A stretch of DNA of 64,000 nucleotides from Salinisphaera hydrothermalis (GTDB lineage Bacteria; Pseudomonadota; Gammaproteobacteria; Nevskiales; Salinisphaeraceae): the NCBI RefSeq assembly GCF_040361195.1, contig NZ_APNE01000010.1, one strand, 5' to 3'. The notes under the pieces were generated by a model. It saw nothing but the letters and a program-made list of their open reading frames with translations, did not search any database and was not told where the DNA came from. Numbering within the stretch: position 1 is the stretch's first letter; every line of letters starts with the position of its first letter. Made by a program: the position numbers and the translations under genes. Shown here one piece after another: positions 15,676 through 24,122 of the stretch.

Positions 15676-16845
15676 ATGGATTTGGCAAACGAAAGCCCGC
15701 GCCTCGTGCTCACCGGCGCCGGGCACGCCCACGTGGAATTATTGCGCCGGCTGGCGCTGCGGCCGGCGCTGCGGCGCGCGTTCGCGGCCATCGATCTGAT
15801 CGAGCCCGAAGACACCATGGCTTATTCCGGGCTACTGCCGGCCACGGTGGCCGGGCACTACGCGCGCCACGACATGCAGATCGATATCGCTGCACTCGCC
15901 CGGCTTGCCGCGGTGAACTGGCACCGTGGCCGGGTGACACGAATCGACGCGACGGCCCGTCGGGTCCACCTCGCCGACGGCACGCAGCAAGCTTACGACC
16001 TCTTGTCGCTCAATATCGGGACCGAACCGCCGGTGGTGGCCGGCGACCATCAGTCGCACGTCGTGCCCGTCAAGCCGGTGGCTACGCTCTGGCGGGGGCT
16101 GGCGCGAATCGAGCATCGGCTCGAAACCGCGCGCGCGCCGTTGCGGATCGCCGTGATCGGCGGCGGCGCGGGCGGCGTGGAACTGGCTCTCGCATTAGCG
16201 TATCGCTGGCGTCGATGCCGCCCGAATCCGCGGATCGACTTGTACCATCGCGGCCCGGCACTGCTCGGCGGCGCCGAGCCGGCCGCGGCAGAAACCCTGG
16301 CGCAAGCACTGTGCGACGCCGGCATCGGGCGCCACCCCGAAGCGTCCATTACGCGCATCGCCTCCGATACGATCGCGAGCGACGACGGCCGCATCTTTCC
16401 GGCCGATGCGGTGGTGCTGGCCACCGGCGCGGCGACGGCGCCTGGGCTCGGCAGCCGCGGCCTGGTTCGAGATGCCCAGGGTTTCGTGCGCGTCGACGCT
16501 ACGTTGCGCAGTGTCGAAGCGCCCGAGGTATTCGCCGCTGGCGATATCGCCAGCCTGCCGTTGCCCCGCCCAAAATCCGGCGTGTTCGCGGTACGCGCGG
16601 CCCCGGTCCTGGCCGACAACATCGAGCGCACCGCGACCGGCCGTCCGCTGCGCGCGTTCGAAGCCCAACCCAGAGCACTCGCCCTGATCGGTCTGGGCGC
16701 CCGACGCGCCGTCGCCGCCCGTGGCTGGCCGATTGCGCCGAGCGGTTATGCCGTATGGCGGCTCAAGCAGGCCATCGACCAACGCTTCATCGAGCGCTAC
16801 GACGCCGGCAAAATCGCTCGCATCATGCATCGCTCGGGCGTATAA
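15676..16845 (+). CDS. NDH-2-like FAD/NAD(P)-binding oxidoreductase
   Basis: 389 residues, two Rossmann domains. LVLTGAGHAHVELLRRLA at about 10-27 is the FAD site; the GHAHVELL wording is typical of the branch found fused to, or beside, selenide-water dikinase (SelD). IAVIGGGAGGVELALALA at about 157-174 is the NAD(P)H site, and EVFAAGDIASLPL is the second FAD contact. No CxxC redox disulfide is seen, so it resembles type II NADH:quinone oxidoreductases and sulfide:quinone oxidoreductase relatives. No selD lies in the window. The stop codon TAA lies within the likely -10 box of the downstream tRNA gene. Confidence 0.82.
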   Translation: MDLANESPRLVLTGAGHAHVELLRRLALRPALRRAFAAIDLIEPEDTMAYSGLLPATVAGHYARHDMQIDIAALARLAAVNWHRGRVTRIDATARRVHLADGTQQAYDLLSLNIGTEPPVVAGDHQSHVVPVKPVATLWRGLARIEHRLETARAPLRIAVIGGGAGGVELALALAYRWRRCRPNPRIDLYHRGPALLGGAEPAAAETLAQALCDAGIGRHPEASITRIASDTIASDDGRIFPADAVVLATGAATAPGLGSRGLVRDAQGFVRVDATLRSVEAPEVFAAGDIASLPLPRPKSGVFAVRAAPVLADNIERTATGRPLRAFEAQPRALALIGLGARRAVAARGWPIAPSGYAVWRLKQAIDQRFIERYDAGKIARIMHRSGV

Positions 16846-16846
16846 T
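16841..16846 (+). promoter_or_regulatory. Candidate -10 element of the tRNA-Glu promoter
   Basis: A perfect TATAAT lies 13 bases before the first base of mature tRNA-Glu, followed by a GC-rich CCGCCGCCAGCGC stretch like the discriminator of stringently controlled stable-RNA promoters. The -35 region (about 16818-16823) is not a good TTGACA match. The box overlaps the final codons and stop of the oxidoreductase gene. Confidence 0.5.
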
Positions 16847-16859
16847 CCGCCGCCAGCGC

Positions 16860-16935
16860 GCTCCCTTCGTCTAGCGGTCTAGGACGTCGCCCTCTCACGG
16901 CGAAAACAGGGGTTCGAGTCCCCTAGGGAGCGCCA
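16860..16935 (+). tRNA. tRNA-Glu (anticodon CUC)
   Basis: 76 bases including an encoded CCA. Acceptor stem GCTCCCT pairs with AGGGAGC. The D region is TCGTCTAGCGGTCTAGGACG, as in bacterial tRNA-Glu. The anticodon loop is CTCTCAC with CTC at 16894-16896. The T arm is CAGGGGTTCGAGTCCCCTA. The CUC anticodon reads GAG, and a second tRNA-Glu(UUC) would be expected elsewhere. Confidence 0.96.
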
Positions 16936-17494
16936 ATCATCCCCCCATTTATCCGGCGTGGAGCGCACACTCGACTCGACCGAGCGTCCGCCCCTAACGG
17001 CCGCGGCCGGCGGTATCGCGGCAACGCGCCGTATGCACCAGCCAGCTGGGGCCTAGCAGATCCCACCGTGCTTTGCGGCGTTGAGCCTCCGAAATTCGCA
17101 TCGATCATCGCTATAGCGACCACCACACCCGCGCCGCTATCAGCCGTTAATTATCAATCTGGCCCACTTCCCAACCGAATCTGCGGTTGGGATAGCGCAT
17201 ATCAGAGATAAATGCGGCTCGAACCTTCTATTCTGGATTAAACGCCAGGTTTCGTGTTCGGTTGATCACGGCCCGTGCAACGCGTGCTGGCATCTACCGG
17301 CTTGGGGGCACTTACGCGATGCGTACACCGCACAACGATTTTTTTATGAACCGGCGCGCCAACCAATGCCGCCGGCCGGCCGGGCTGACGCCGAGTTCCG
17401 AGTGCCGTCGATCTCGTTGTTGCCATGAAGGTACAAATCCGGCGACCGAGGCCGACCATAGCCGATCCGATGAGCGCTGCCCGAGAGCATTTTC
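16936..17494. other. Gene-free stretch downstream of tRNA-Glu
   Basis: 559 bases with no convincing gene. Base composition becomes more AT-rich from about 17100 (for example TTAATTATCAATCTGG and CAACGATTTTTTTATG). The short frames here lack protein-like composition. No copy of the tRNA 3' end, no integrase and no repeat was found. The promoter of the binding-protein gene at 17495 should lie in the last 250 bases. Confidence 0.6.
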
Positions 17495-19108
17495 ATGAAC
17501 GGCGACGAGCACGACGCGACCCGCAACTCTTCACTTTATTCGGCACTGACGGGGGCCGTGAGTCGCCGCGACACACTGAAACGGCTTGCGGCTGCTGGTT
17601 TTCTGGCAAGCGGCGGATCACCTTTTCTGCTTGGCCCCGTAGCACGCGCGACCACCGAAAGGCCGTCGCACGGCGGTCATATCCGTGCCGCCGCCTCATC
17701 CAGCTCCACCAAGGACACGCTCGATCCGGCACGTGGAGCGACCGCCATCGATTATTGTCGTGCCTTCATGTTTTACAACGGGCTGACAGAATATAACGAC
17801 AAACTCGAACCACAGCCCTGCCTGGCGACCTCATTCGATTCGCCCGACGGCGGCAAGCATTGGGTTTTCAAACTGCGCTCGGGAGTGACATTTCACAACG
17901 GCAAAACACTGACGCCAGCGGACGTCGTCTTTTCGATCATGCGGCAGAAAAAACCTGAAACCGCGTCAAAGATAAAGCCGCTGGTTGATCAAATCGAACA
18001 AGTCACGGCAAGCGCTCCGGATGAGGTGACCATTCGGCTGACCGCTCCGAACGTGGATTTTCCGTCGATCACCTCGATCTCACACATGATGATCGTTCCG
18101 AACGAGACGACCGATTTTTCTAAAGGCGTCGGTACCGGACCGTTCGTATGTGAAGTGTTTTATCCCGGGGTACGCTCGTTGGCTAAACGCAATCCGCATT
18201 ACTGGAAGCCAAACCGCCCCTATCTCGATTCGATCGAGATGGTGGGTATCGGCGACAAATCTGCTCGAGTGAACGCCCTGCTGGCCGGCGACGTCCAGAT
18301 CATCAATGACGTAGACAACCACGCCGCCGAGCGTATCAAGCGATCACCGCGAACGCGGCTTCAGGCGATCAATTCGGGCAATTACACCGATCTGATCATG
18401 CGTCTGGATTTGCCGCCGGGCAATCGCCCTGCGTTTGTTGAGGGCATGAAATATCTGCTCGATCGCGACCACATGAAAAGCGTGATCTTCAACGGCTATG
18501 CCGAGATCGCCAACGACCAGCCGCTCCCCTCGGCCAACCCGTATTACTTCGATGGATTGCCTCAGCGCAACTACGATCCGGATCGTGCGCGTTCATTATT
18601 CAAAAAAGCCGGGGTCGCCGGTGCCAAATTGTCGGTCACGGCGTCGCCGGCGGCCAACGGCTCGGTCGACATGGCCAACATGCTTCAACAGTCCTCCGTG
18701 GCCGCCGGGCTGAAACTGAAGATTCAGAGTGCCCCAGAAGAAGGCTACTGGGCCAACGAATGGGCTAAATCGCCAGTATCGTTCGGCAACATCAACCCGA
18801 GACCCACCGCCAATATCCTGTTCAGCCAGTTTTTTACGTCGGACGCTCCGTGGAACGAATCCCACTGGCACGACGAGCGGTTCGATCAACTGGTACGGGC
18901 CGCCCGAAAGGAGCCCAATAAGACTAAACGCAAACAGATGTATGCCGATATGCAGCAGCTCATCCACGATCACAGTGGGCTCGGCATTCCGGTATTCATT
19001 ACCGATCTAACTGGTTATTCCAGCCAACTCGGCGGTACCGACAACCCCGTTCCATTGGGCCACATGATGGGGTACCGATTCGCAGAGAACGTTTGGCATA
19101 GAAGCTAA
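17495..19108 (+). CDS. Tat-exported peptide ABC transporter substrate-binding protein (SBP_bac_5), paralogue 1
   Basis: 537 residues. The N-terminus has a twin-arginine signal, VSRRDTLKRLAAAGFLASGG, at about residues 22-41, after an unusually long n-region, with likely cleavage near VARA. The mature part follows the DppA/OppA plan: DTLDPARG, FYNGLTEYND, then HWVFKLRSGVTFHNGKTLTP at about 127-146, and RPAFVEGMKYLLDRDHMKSV. Family 5 binding proteins deliver di- or oligopeptides, nickel, opines or similar conjugates to ABC permeases. It is closely similar along its whole length to the protein at 21491, a clear duplication. It ends in a terminator, so it is a separate transcript from the permeases. 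Confidence 0.88.
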   Translation: MNGDEHDATRNSSLYSALTGAVSRRDTLKRLAAAGFLASGGSPFLLGPVARATTERPSHGGHIRAAASSSSTKDTLDPARGATAIDYCRAFMFYNGLTEYNDKLEPQPCLATSFDSPDGGKHWVFKLRSGVTFHNGKTLTPADVVFSIMRQKKPETASKIKPLVDQIEQVTASAPDEVTIRLTAPNVDFPSITSISHMMIVPNETTDFSKGVGTGPFVCEVFYPGVRSLAKRNPHYWKPNRPYLDSIEMVGIGDKSARVNALLAGDVQIINDVDNHAAERIKRSPRTRLQAINSGNYTDLIMRLDLPPGNRPAFVEGMKYLLDRDHMKSVIFNGYAEIANDQPLPSANPYYFDGLPQRNYDPDRARSLFKKAGVAGAKLSVTASPAANGSVDMANMLQQSSVAAGLKLKIQSAPEEGYWANEWAKSPVSFGNINPRPTANILFSQFFTSDAPWNESHWHDERFDQLVRAARKEPNKTKRKQMYADMQQLIHDHSGLGIPVFITDLTGYSSQLGGTDNPVPLGHMMGYRFAENVWHRS

Positions 19109-19161
19109 CCGGAACGACACCTTAGTAGGTGTCCTCGAATGAAAATCCGCCTCGCACTGCC

Positions 19162-19186
19162 AAGCCGCCCTCCGGGGCGGCTTTTT
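19162..19186 (+). terminator. Rho-independent terminator
   Basis: AAGCCGCC (19162-19169), a short CTCC loop and GGGGCGGCTT form a strong GC stem followed by TTTTT at 19182-19186. It lies 53 bases after the first binding-protein gene and should separate that gene from the HAD gene downstream. Confidence 0.85.
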
Positions 19187-19239
19187 GCTTGCACGCAATA
19201 CAATCTGCAATCGCCATTATTTCGAAGCCGCTTTATTAG

Positions 19240-19266
19240 GGTGCATTCATGTTTCTTTAATGCACC
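19240..19266. promoter_or_regulatory. Inverted repeat, candidate operator upstream of the HAD gene
   Basis: GGTGCATT (19240-19247) and AATGCACC (19259-19266) are perfect 8-bp arms 11 bases apart, a centre-to-centre spacing near two helical turns. They lie in an AT-rich 290-bp gap after the terminator and before the HAD/oxidase/transporter genes. The island encodes an Lrp/AsnC regulator that could bind here, but that is inference. Confidence 0.4.
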
Positions 19267-19474
19267 TATATAACGCAAAAGCGATGTCGAACCCCTTAAA
19301 GAATACATTCCGCATTTCCCGCCTGCCAAACGCATTTCCGCAGCCGATTATGCTGCGTAGGGGCGAGACATAAGCGTCAAATACCGCCGCCCCTGTCTAA
19401 GATTGAAACAAGACTGAAAGAAAGCGCACAGGCTCGACCAGTGCCCATCAGAATTGTTGTAAAGAGATCGGACT

Positions 19475-20149
19475 ATGATCGACATCATGCGGCCCCGGTA
19501 CATAACTTTCGATTGTTATGGCACGTTGACCAACTTTCAGATGGGGCCACTCGCGCGCGAGGTATTCGCCGACCGCATTCGCGACCCGGATCGGATGGCC
19601 GCGTTTTGTGCCGATTTTAGCGCTTATCGCTTTGATGAAGTGCTAGGCGCATGGCGCCCCTACGAAGAAGTCGTTAAAGCCTCTGTCGAGCGCACCTGTC
19701 GTCGGTGGAACGTGCCCTATACGCCGGACGATGGCCAACGGTTCTATGACGCCGTCCCGAGCTGGGGCCCCCATCCCGATGTAACCGAAGGGCTGGCACG
19801 CATCGCCCACAAGATTCCATTGGTGATCTACTCCAACGCTGCCGAGGAGCAAATCATGGCCAACGTCGAGAAACTCGGCGTGCCATTTGCCCATGTATTC
19901 ACCGCCGAGCGTTTTAAAACCTATAAGCCGAGATTAGCGGCTTTCGAGGCCATGATCGACACGCTGGACTGCGCGCCGACGGATCTGCTGCACGTCTCGT
20001 CGAGCTTTCGCTACGACTTGTTCAGCGCGGCATTAATGGGCATCGAGAACAAAGCATTTGTCAATCGCGGACACGAACCCTACACACCAGGTTATGGCGC
20101 CACGAAGATCGCCGATATCGGTGCTCTGCCCGCGCTGGTCGGCCTCTAG
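19475..20149 (+). CDS. HAD-superfamily hydrolase, type II haloacid dehalogenase-like
   Basis: 224 residues. HAD motif I is ITFDCYGTLTNF at about 9-20, with Asp at the nucleophile position and the CYGT variant seen in L-2-haloacid dehalogenases. Motif II is VIYSNAAEEQ at about 116-125, motif III is the Lys in FKTYKPRLAAFE, and motif IV is HVSSSFRYDLFSA, where Asp follows later than usual. True dehalogenases release halide from 2-haloacids with inversion, but many type II relatives act as phosphatases or on unknown substrates. It opens the second transcription unit of the island, 14 bp before the FAD oxidase. ATG 19487 is an alternative start. Confidence 0.78.
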   Translation: MIDIMRPRYITFDCYGTLTNFQMGPLAREVFADRIRDPDRMAAFCADFSAYRFDEVLGAWRPYEEVVKASVERTCRRWNVPYTPDDGQRFYDAVPSWGPHPDVTEGLARIAHKIPLVIYSNAAEEQIMANVEKLGVPFAHVFTAERFKTYKPRLAAFEAMIDTLDCAPTDLLHVSSSFRYDLFSAALMGIENKAFVNRGHEPYTPGYGATKIADIGALPALVGL

Positions 20150-20163
20150 AGCCAGCACGTCCG

Positions 20164-21438
20164 ATGCAATTCACACCGTACTGGCTCGATACGGCGCCGC
20201 CCTTTACCACAGCTGCCGACCGGTCGGTCGAAGGTCGATTCGATGTCGCCGTGATCGGCGCTGGTCTGACCGGACTCTCGGCGGCAACGCGTCTGGCTCG
20301 GGACGGCACCCGCGTGCTCGTGCTTGATGCCGGACCGGTCGTCGGCGAGGCGTCGGGCCGCAACGGTGGTCAATGCAACACCGGCCTAGCCACCGACTAT
20401 GCCGAACTGATCCAGCGTTTCGGCGCCAAGAGCGTCCGCCGGCTGCATCGTGCTTACGACTCAGCCGTGACCGATGTCGAAACGTTGGTCGCCGAGGAAC
20501 ATATCGATTGCGATTTTCGTCGTTGCGGCAAGCTCAAGCTCGCGGCCAAGCCCGCACATTACGCCGGCCTGGTCCAGGCGCACGAGTTGTTGAACCGCGA
20601 GTTCCAGGCCGACACTCACCTCTACGACGCCCAGCAGTTACGCGACGAAATCGACAGCCCGGCTTTTCACGGCGGCCTGCTCATACCCGGCGCGGCCCAG
20701 CTTCACGTGGGCCGCTTCGGTATGGGGCTGGCGGAGGCCGCGGCGCGTTACGGCGCAGTCATCCACGAACACTGTGCGTTGAAAGGCGTGAAACGCGACG
20801 GACAACGCTATCGGCTCACGACAGTAAACGGCGATGCGCTGGCCGATAACGTGCTCATGGCCACCGGTGCTTCGCGCACCGGCCCCCTCAGCTGGTTTCG
20901 TCGCCGCATTGTGCCAGTCGGCAGTTTCATCATCGTCACCGAAGTGCTCGGACGCGATCTCATCGAGCGCCTACTCAGGAATCGGCGCAACTATGTCACC
21001 ACACGTGTAATCGGCAATTATTTCCGTGCCACGCCCGACGATCGCCTGTTATTCGGCGGACGCGCGCGGTTTTCGATGTCTGGCGCAACAGCCGATCGAA
21101 AGGCCGGCGACATATTGCGGCGCGAACTTTGCAAGACATTCGCCGAATTACGCGATGTCGGCATCGATTACTGCTGGGGAGGGCACGTCGATATGACCCG
21201 AGATCGCTTGCCACGAGCCGGCCAACACAAGGGCATTCACTACGCCATGGGTTACAGCGGCCACGGCGTGCAGATGTCGGTCCATATGGGGGGCGTTATG
21301 GCCGACCGACTGAGCGGGCGCCCCGACCGCAATCCCTGGCGCGATCTGTCGTGGCCGGCGATTCCTGGCCATTTCGGTACCCCGTGGTTCCTGCCTGCGG
21401 TCGGCGTCTGGTACCGCTTCAAGGACTGGCGTCACTGA
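20164..21438 (+). CDS. FAD-dependent amine oxidoreductase (PuuB/DAO family)
   Basis: 424 residues. The FAD-binding motif VAVIGAGLTGLSAATRLA is at about 28-45, with DAG at the end of the second strand and EASGRNGGQCNTG at about 62-74, the wording seen in gamma-glutamylputrescine oxidoreductase (PuuB) relatives. Near the C-terminus GIHYAMGYSGHGVQMS is the second FAD contact of the D-amino-acid-oxidase fold. The reaction would be oxidation of a primary or secondary amine to an imine, then hydrolysis to aldehyde or keto acid. With an aldehyde dehydrogenase and RidA in the same island this fits a catabolic role. The exact substrate is unknown. Confidence 0.83.
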   Translation: MQFTPYWLDTAPPFTTAADRSVEGRFDVAVIGAGLTGLSAATRLARDGTRVLVLDAGPVVGEASGRNGGQCNTGLATDYAELIQRFGAKSVRRLHRAYDSAVTDVETLVAEEHIDCDFRRCGKLKLAAKPAHYAGLVQAHELLNREFQADTHLYDAQQLRDEIDSPAFHGGLLIPGAAQLHVGRFGMGLAEAAARYGAVIHEHCALKGVKRDGQRYRLTTVNGDALADNVLMATGASRTGPLSWFRRRIVPVGSFIIVTEVLGRDLIERLLRNRRNYVTTRVIGNYFRATPDDRLLFGGRARFSMSGATADRKAGDILRRELCKTFAELRDVGIDYCWGGHVDMTRDRLPRAGQHKGIHYAMGYSGHGVQMSVHMGGVMADRLSGRPDRNPWRDLSWPAIPGHFGTPWFLPAVGVWYRFKDWRH

Positions 21439-21490
21439 ACGAGCGACCGCCGTCTTCTTCGTCTTTACTGCACTACGCGAGGCTCACGCC

Positions 21491-23116
21491 ATGACCGACG
21501 ACAAGCGACACGATTATCTGCCAGGCGCGACGGACGATGCGCTCTACAGCACGCTGACCCGAGGCGCGAGCCGACGCGATGTACTCAAGGCGTTGGCTGC
21601 CGCCGGCTTTGTCGCCGCCGGCAGTTCGAGTTTTCTAGTCGGCCCGAAAGCCCGAGCGGCCGAGACATCGCCGCGCCAAGGCGGCCATATTCGCGTAGCA
21701 GTGGGCGCGAGCTCGACCAGCGACACGCTCGATCCCGCGCGCGGGGCCAACGCCGTGGATTATTGTCGTGACTTCATGTTCTACAACGGGCTGACCGAGT
21801 TCAACAGCCGGCTCGAGCCCCAGCCGGCACTGGCCGAGAGCTTTCATACGCCCGATAACGGTCGGACGTGGGTTTTCAAATTGCGCAAGGGCGTTACGTT
21901 CCACAACGGCAAGCCGTTAACACCCGCCGATGTCGTATTCTCGATCATGCGACAGAAAAAACCCGAGACCGGCTCCAAGATCGAGCCGCTGGTCCAGCAA
22001 ATCGCGCGCGTGAAAGGCTCTGGCACGCACGAAGTAACTATCCAGCTAAAGACACCGAATATCGAGTTCGCTTCGATCACAGCCATCTCGCACATGCTGA
22101 TCGTGCCCGAAAACACGACTGATTTTTCAAAAGGCATCGGCACCGGGCCGTTCACCTGTGCCGAATTCGAACCGGGCATTCGATCGGTCGCGCAGCGCAA
22201 CAAAAACTACTGGAAACCTAACAAGCCGTATCTCGACGCAATTGAACTGGTCGGGATAAGCGATAATTCCTCTCGCATCAATGCGTTGCGATCTGGCGAC
22301 GTACAAATGATTAACGATGTCGATACCCACGCGGCCGACCAAGTTAAGCATTCGCCCGATCTGAAGCTATCGACTACGAACTCAGGCAATTACACTGATC
22401 TGATCATGCGCCTGGATCTCCCACCGGGCAATCGGCCGGCGTTCGTCGAAGGCATGAAATATCTGCTCAACCGCGATCGAATCAAGCAGATCATCTTCAA
22501 CGGCTATGCCGAGGTCGCCAATGACCAGCCATTGCCGTCGACCAATCCGTATTATTTCGACGGCCTTACGCAACGCGTTTACGATCCGGACCGTGCCAAG
22601 TCGCTGTTCAAGAAAGCCGGCGTGGCCGGTGCCAAGCTGGAGATCGTGGCTTCGGAGGCCGCGGACAGTTCAGTCGATATGGCCACCTTCCTACAACAGG
22701 CCGCCGCCCCGGCCGGGCTCAACATTAAGATCAAGCGTGCGCCCTCGGAAGGCTACTGGTCGAACGACTGGGCTAAGAAACCGATCACATTCGGCAACAT
22801 CAACGCCCGACCGACCGCAAACATGCTGTTCAGTCAGTTTTTCACATCGGGCGCGCCCTGGAACGAGTCCCATTGGCACAACCCGAAGTTCGACCAACTC
22901 GTAAGGGCCTCGCGACAAGAGCCGGACAAGGCTAAGCGCAAGCAAATGTATGCCGACATGCAGCGCATGGTTCACGATTCAAGTGGCATAGGCATCCCGG
23001 TGTTCATCACCGAACTGACCGGCTACTCCAGCAAGCTCGGCGGCATGGATCATCAGATCCCGCTCAGCGGCATGATGGGCCACCGCTTCGCCGAGAATGT
23101 GTGGTGGAAAGAATGA
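21491..23116 (+). CDS. Tat-exported peptide ABC transporter substrate-binding protein (SBP_bac_5), paralogue 2
   Basis: 541 residues, start ATG at 21491 with GAGG upstream. The twin-arginine signal is ASRRDVLKALAAAGFVAAGS at about residues 21-40. Mature-region blocks match the first paralogue almost word for word: DTLDPARGANAVDYCRDFMF, KGVTFHNGKPLTPADVVFSI, NYTDLIMRLDLPPGNRPAFV and FTSGAPWNESHWHNPKFDQL. It lies directly before the two permease genes, so it is the likely main partner of the transporter. The pair may bind related ligands with different affinity. Codon choice is GC-richer here than in paralogue 1, suggesting different histories. Confidence 0.9.
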   Translation: MTDDKRHDYLPGATDDALYSTLTRGASRRDVLKALAAAGFVAAGSSSFLVGPKARAAETSPRQGGHIRVAVGASSTSDTLDPARGANAVDYCRDFMFYNGLTEFNSRLEPQPALAESFHTPDNGRTWVFKLRKGVTFHNGKPLTPADVVFSIMRQKKPETGSKIEPLVQQIARVKGSGTHEVTIQLKTPNIEFASITAISHMLIVPENTTDFSKGIGTGPFTCAEFEPGIRSVAQRNKNYWKPNKPYLDAIELVGISDNSSRINALRSGDVQMINDVDTHAADQVKHSPDLKLSTTNSGNYTDLIMRLDLPPGNRPAFVEGMKYLLNRDRIKQIIFNGYAEVANDQPLPSTNPYYFDGLTQRVYDPDRAKSLFKKAGVAGAKLEIVASEAADSSVDMATFLQQAAAPAGLNIKIKRAPSEGYWSNDWAKKPITFGNINARPTANMLFSQFFTSGAPWNESHWHNPKFDQLVRASRQEPDKAKRKQMYADMQRMVHDSSGIGIPVFITELTGYSSKLGGMDHQIPLSGMMGHRFAENVWWKE

Positions 23117-23165
23117 ACGCGAGGATTCAGCATGAGTCCGTTCGTTTATCCGGAACGGCGCGGCC

Positions 23166-24122
23166 ATGCACAATCCGGTAGCTCGCCTCATCGTGCGCCA
23201 GCTGCTTTGGGCGGTCGTTACACTTTGGCTGGTGTCGGTGATTATCTTCGGCATCACATCGCTGCTTCCGGGCGATACGGCTAAGCTGATTCTCGGCCAG
23301 TTCGCCACCCCCGACCAGGTCGCCGCGCTCCAGCACGAGCTCGGGCTCAATCAGCCTGCCCTCCTGCGCTATGTGCACTGGCTATGGGGGCTATTGACGG
23401 GGCATCTGGGAGTGTCGGCGACCAATAACATGCCGGTTGCCACGCTCATAGCACAGCGCCTGCCGGCCTCATTGCTCCTGGCTGCCGTGACCACTGCGGT
23501 CTCGGTGCCGCTGGCCCTGCTCATCGGCACGATATCCGCAGTGTTCCGCGGCCGCCTGGCCGACAGTGCGCTCAATGTCATCACACTGGCGATGGTTGCG
23601 GTGCCGGATTTTCTTGTCGCGATTCTATTGATTTTGTTCTTCTCGGTTGAGCTCGGCTGGTTGCCGTCGCTGTCATATATTTCGAATATTCATGGGATCG
23701 GCGATTTTCTTCGCGTATTCGCCATGCCAGTGATGACACTGTGCGCGGTTCTCGTGGCGCAGATGGCCCGTATGACTCGCATCGCGGTCATCAACGAACT
23801 GGATAGCCCGTATATGGAGATGGCGCGGCTCAAGGGCGTCGGACCGGTGCGTTGCGTGCTGGTACACGCCCTGCCCAACGCCGTCGGCCCTATCGCCAAT
23901 GCGGTCGCGCTTAGCCTGTCTTATTTGATCGGCGGCATCGTGATCGTAGAGACGATTTTCAATTATCCCGGCGTGGCCAGTCTGATGGTCGACGCGGTAT
24001 CGAACCAGGATCTGCCGCTGGTCCAGGCGTGCGCGATGCTGTTCTGTAGCTTTTATCTACTGCTGATTTTATTCGCGGAACTGGCGTCAATTCTGGCCAA
24101 CCCGAAGCTGAGGTCGCGATGA
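23166..24122 (+). CDS. Peptide ABC transporter permease (DppB-like)
   Basis: 318 residues, about six membrane segments. It opens LIVRQLLWAVVTLWLVSVII, typical of DppB/OppB, followed by FGITSLLPGDTAKLILGQFA and a DQVAALQHELGLNQPALLRY loop. The EAA-type coupling loop for the ATPase is at about 222-240: PYMEMARLKGVGPVRCVLVH. The stop overlaps the start of the next permease gene by four bases (ATGA), indicating translational coupling. Together with DppC-like and fused ATPase genes it forms a complete family 5 importer. Confidence 0.9.
   Translation: MHNPVARLIVRQLLWAVVTLWLVSVIIFGITSLLPGDTAKLILGQFATPDQVAALQHELGLNQPALLRYVHWLWGLLTGHLGVSATNNMPVATLIAQRLPASLLLAAVTTAVSVPLALLIGTISAVFRGRLADSALNVITLAMVAVPDFLVAILLILFFSVELGWLPSLSYISNIHGIGDFLRVFAMPVMTLCAVLVAQMARMTRIAVINELDSPYMEMARLKGVGPVRCVLVHALPNAVGPIANAVALSLSYLIGGIVIVETIFNYPGVASLMVDAVSNQDLPLVQACAMLFCSFYLLLILFAELASILANPKLRSR

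Noticed and set aside
16860..17494. tRNA-Glu as integration site of a genomic island covering 17.5-35.5 kb
   Set aside because: No integrase gene, and no repeat of the tRNA 3' end was found near 35.5 kb or elsewhere. The AT-richer gap alone is not enough.
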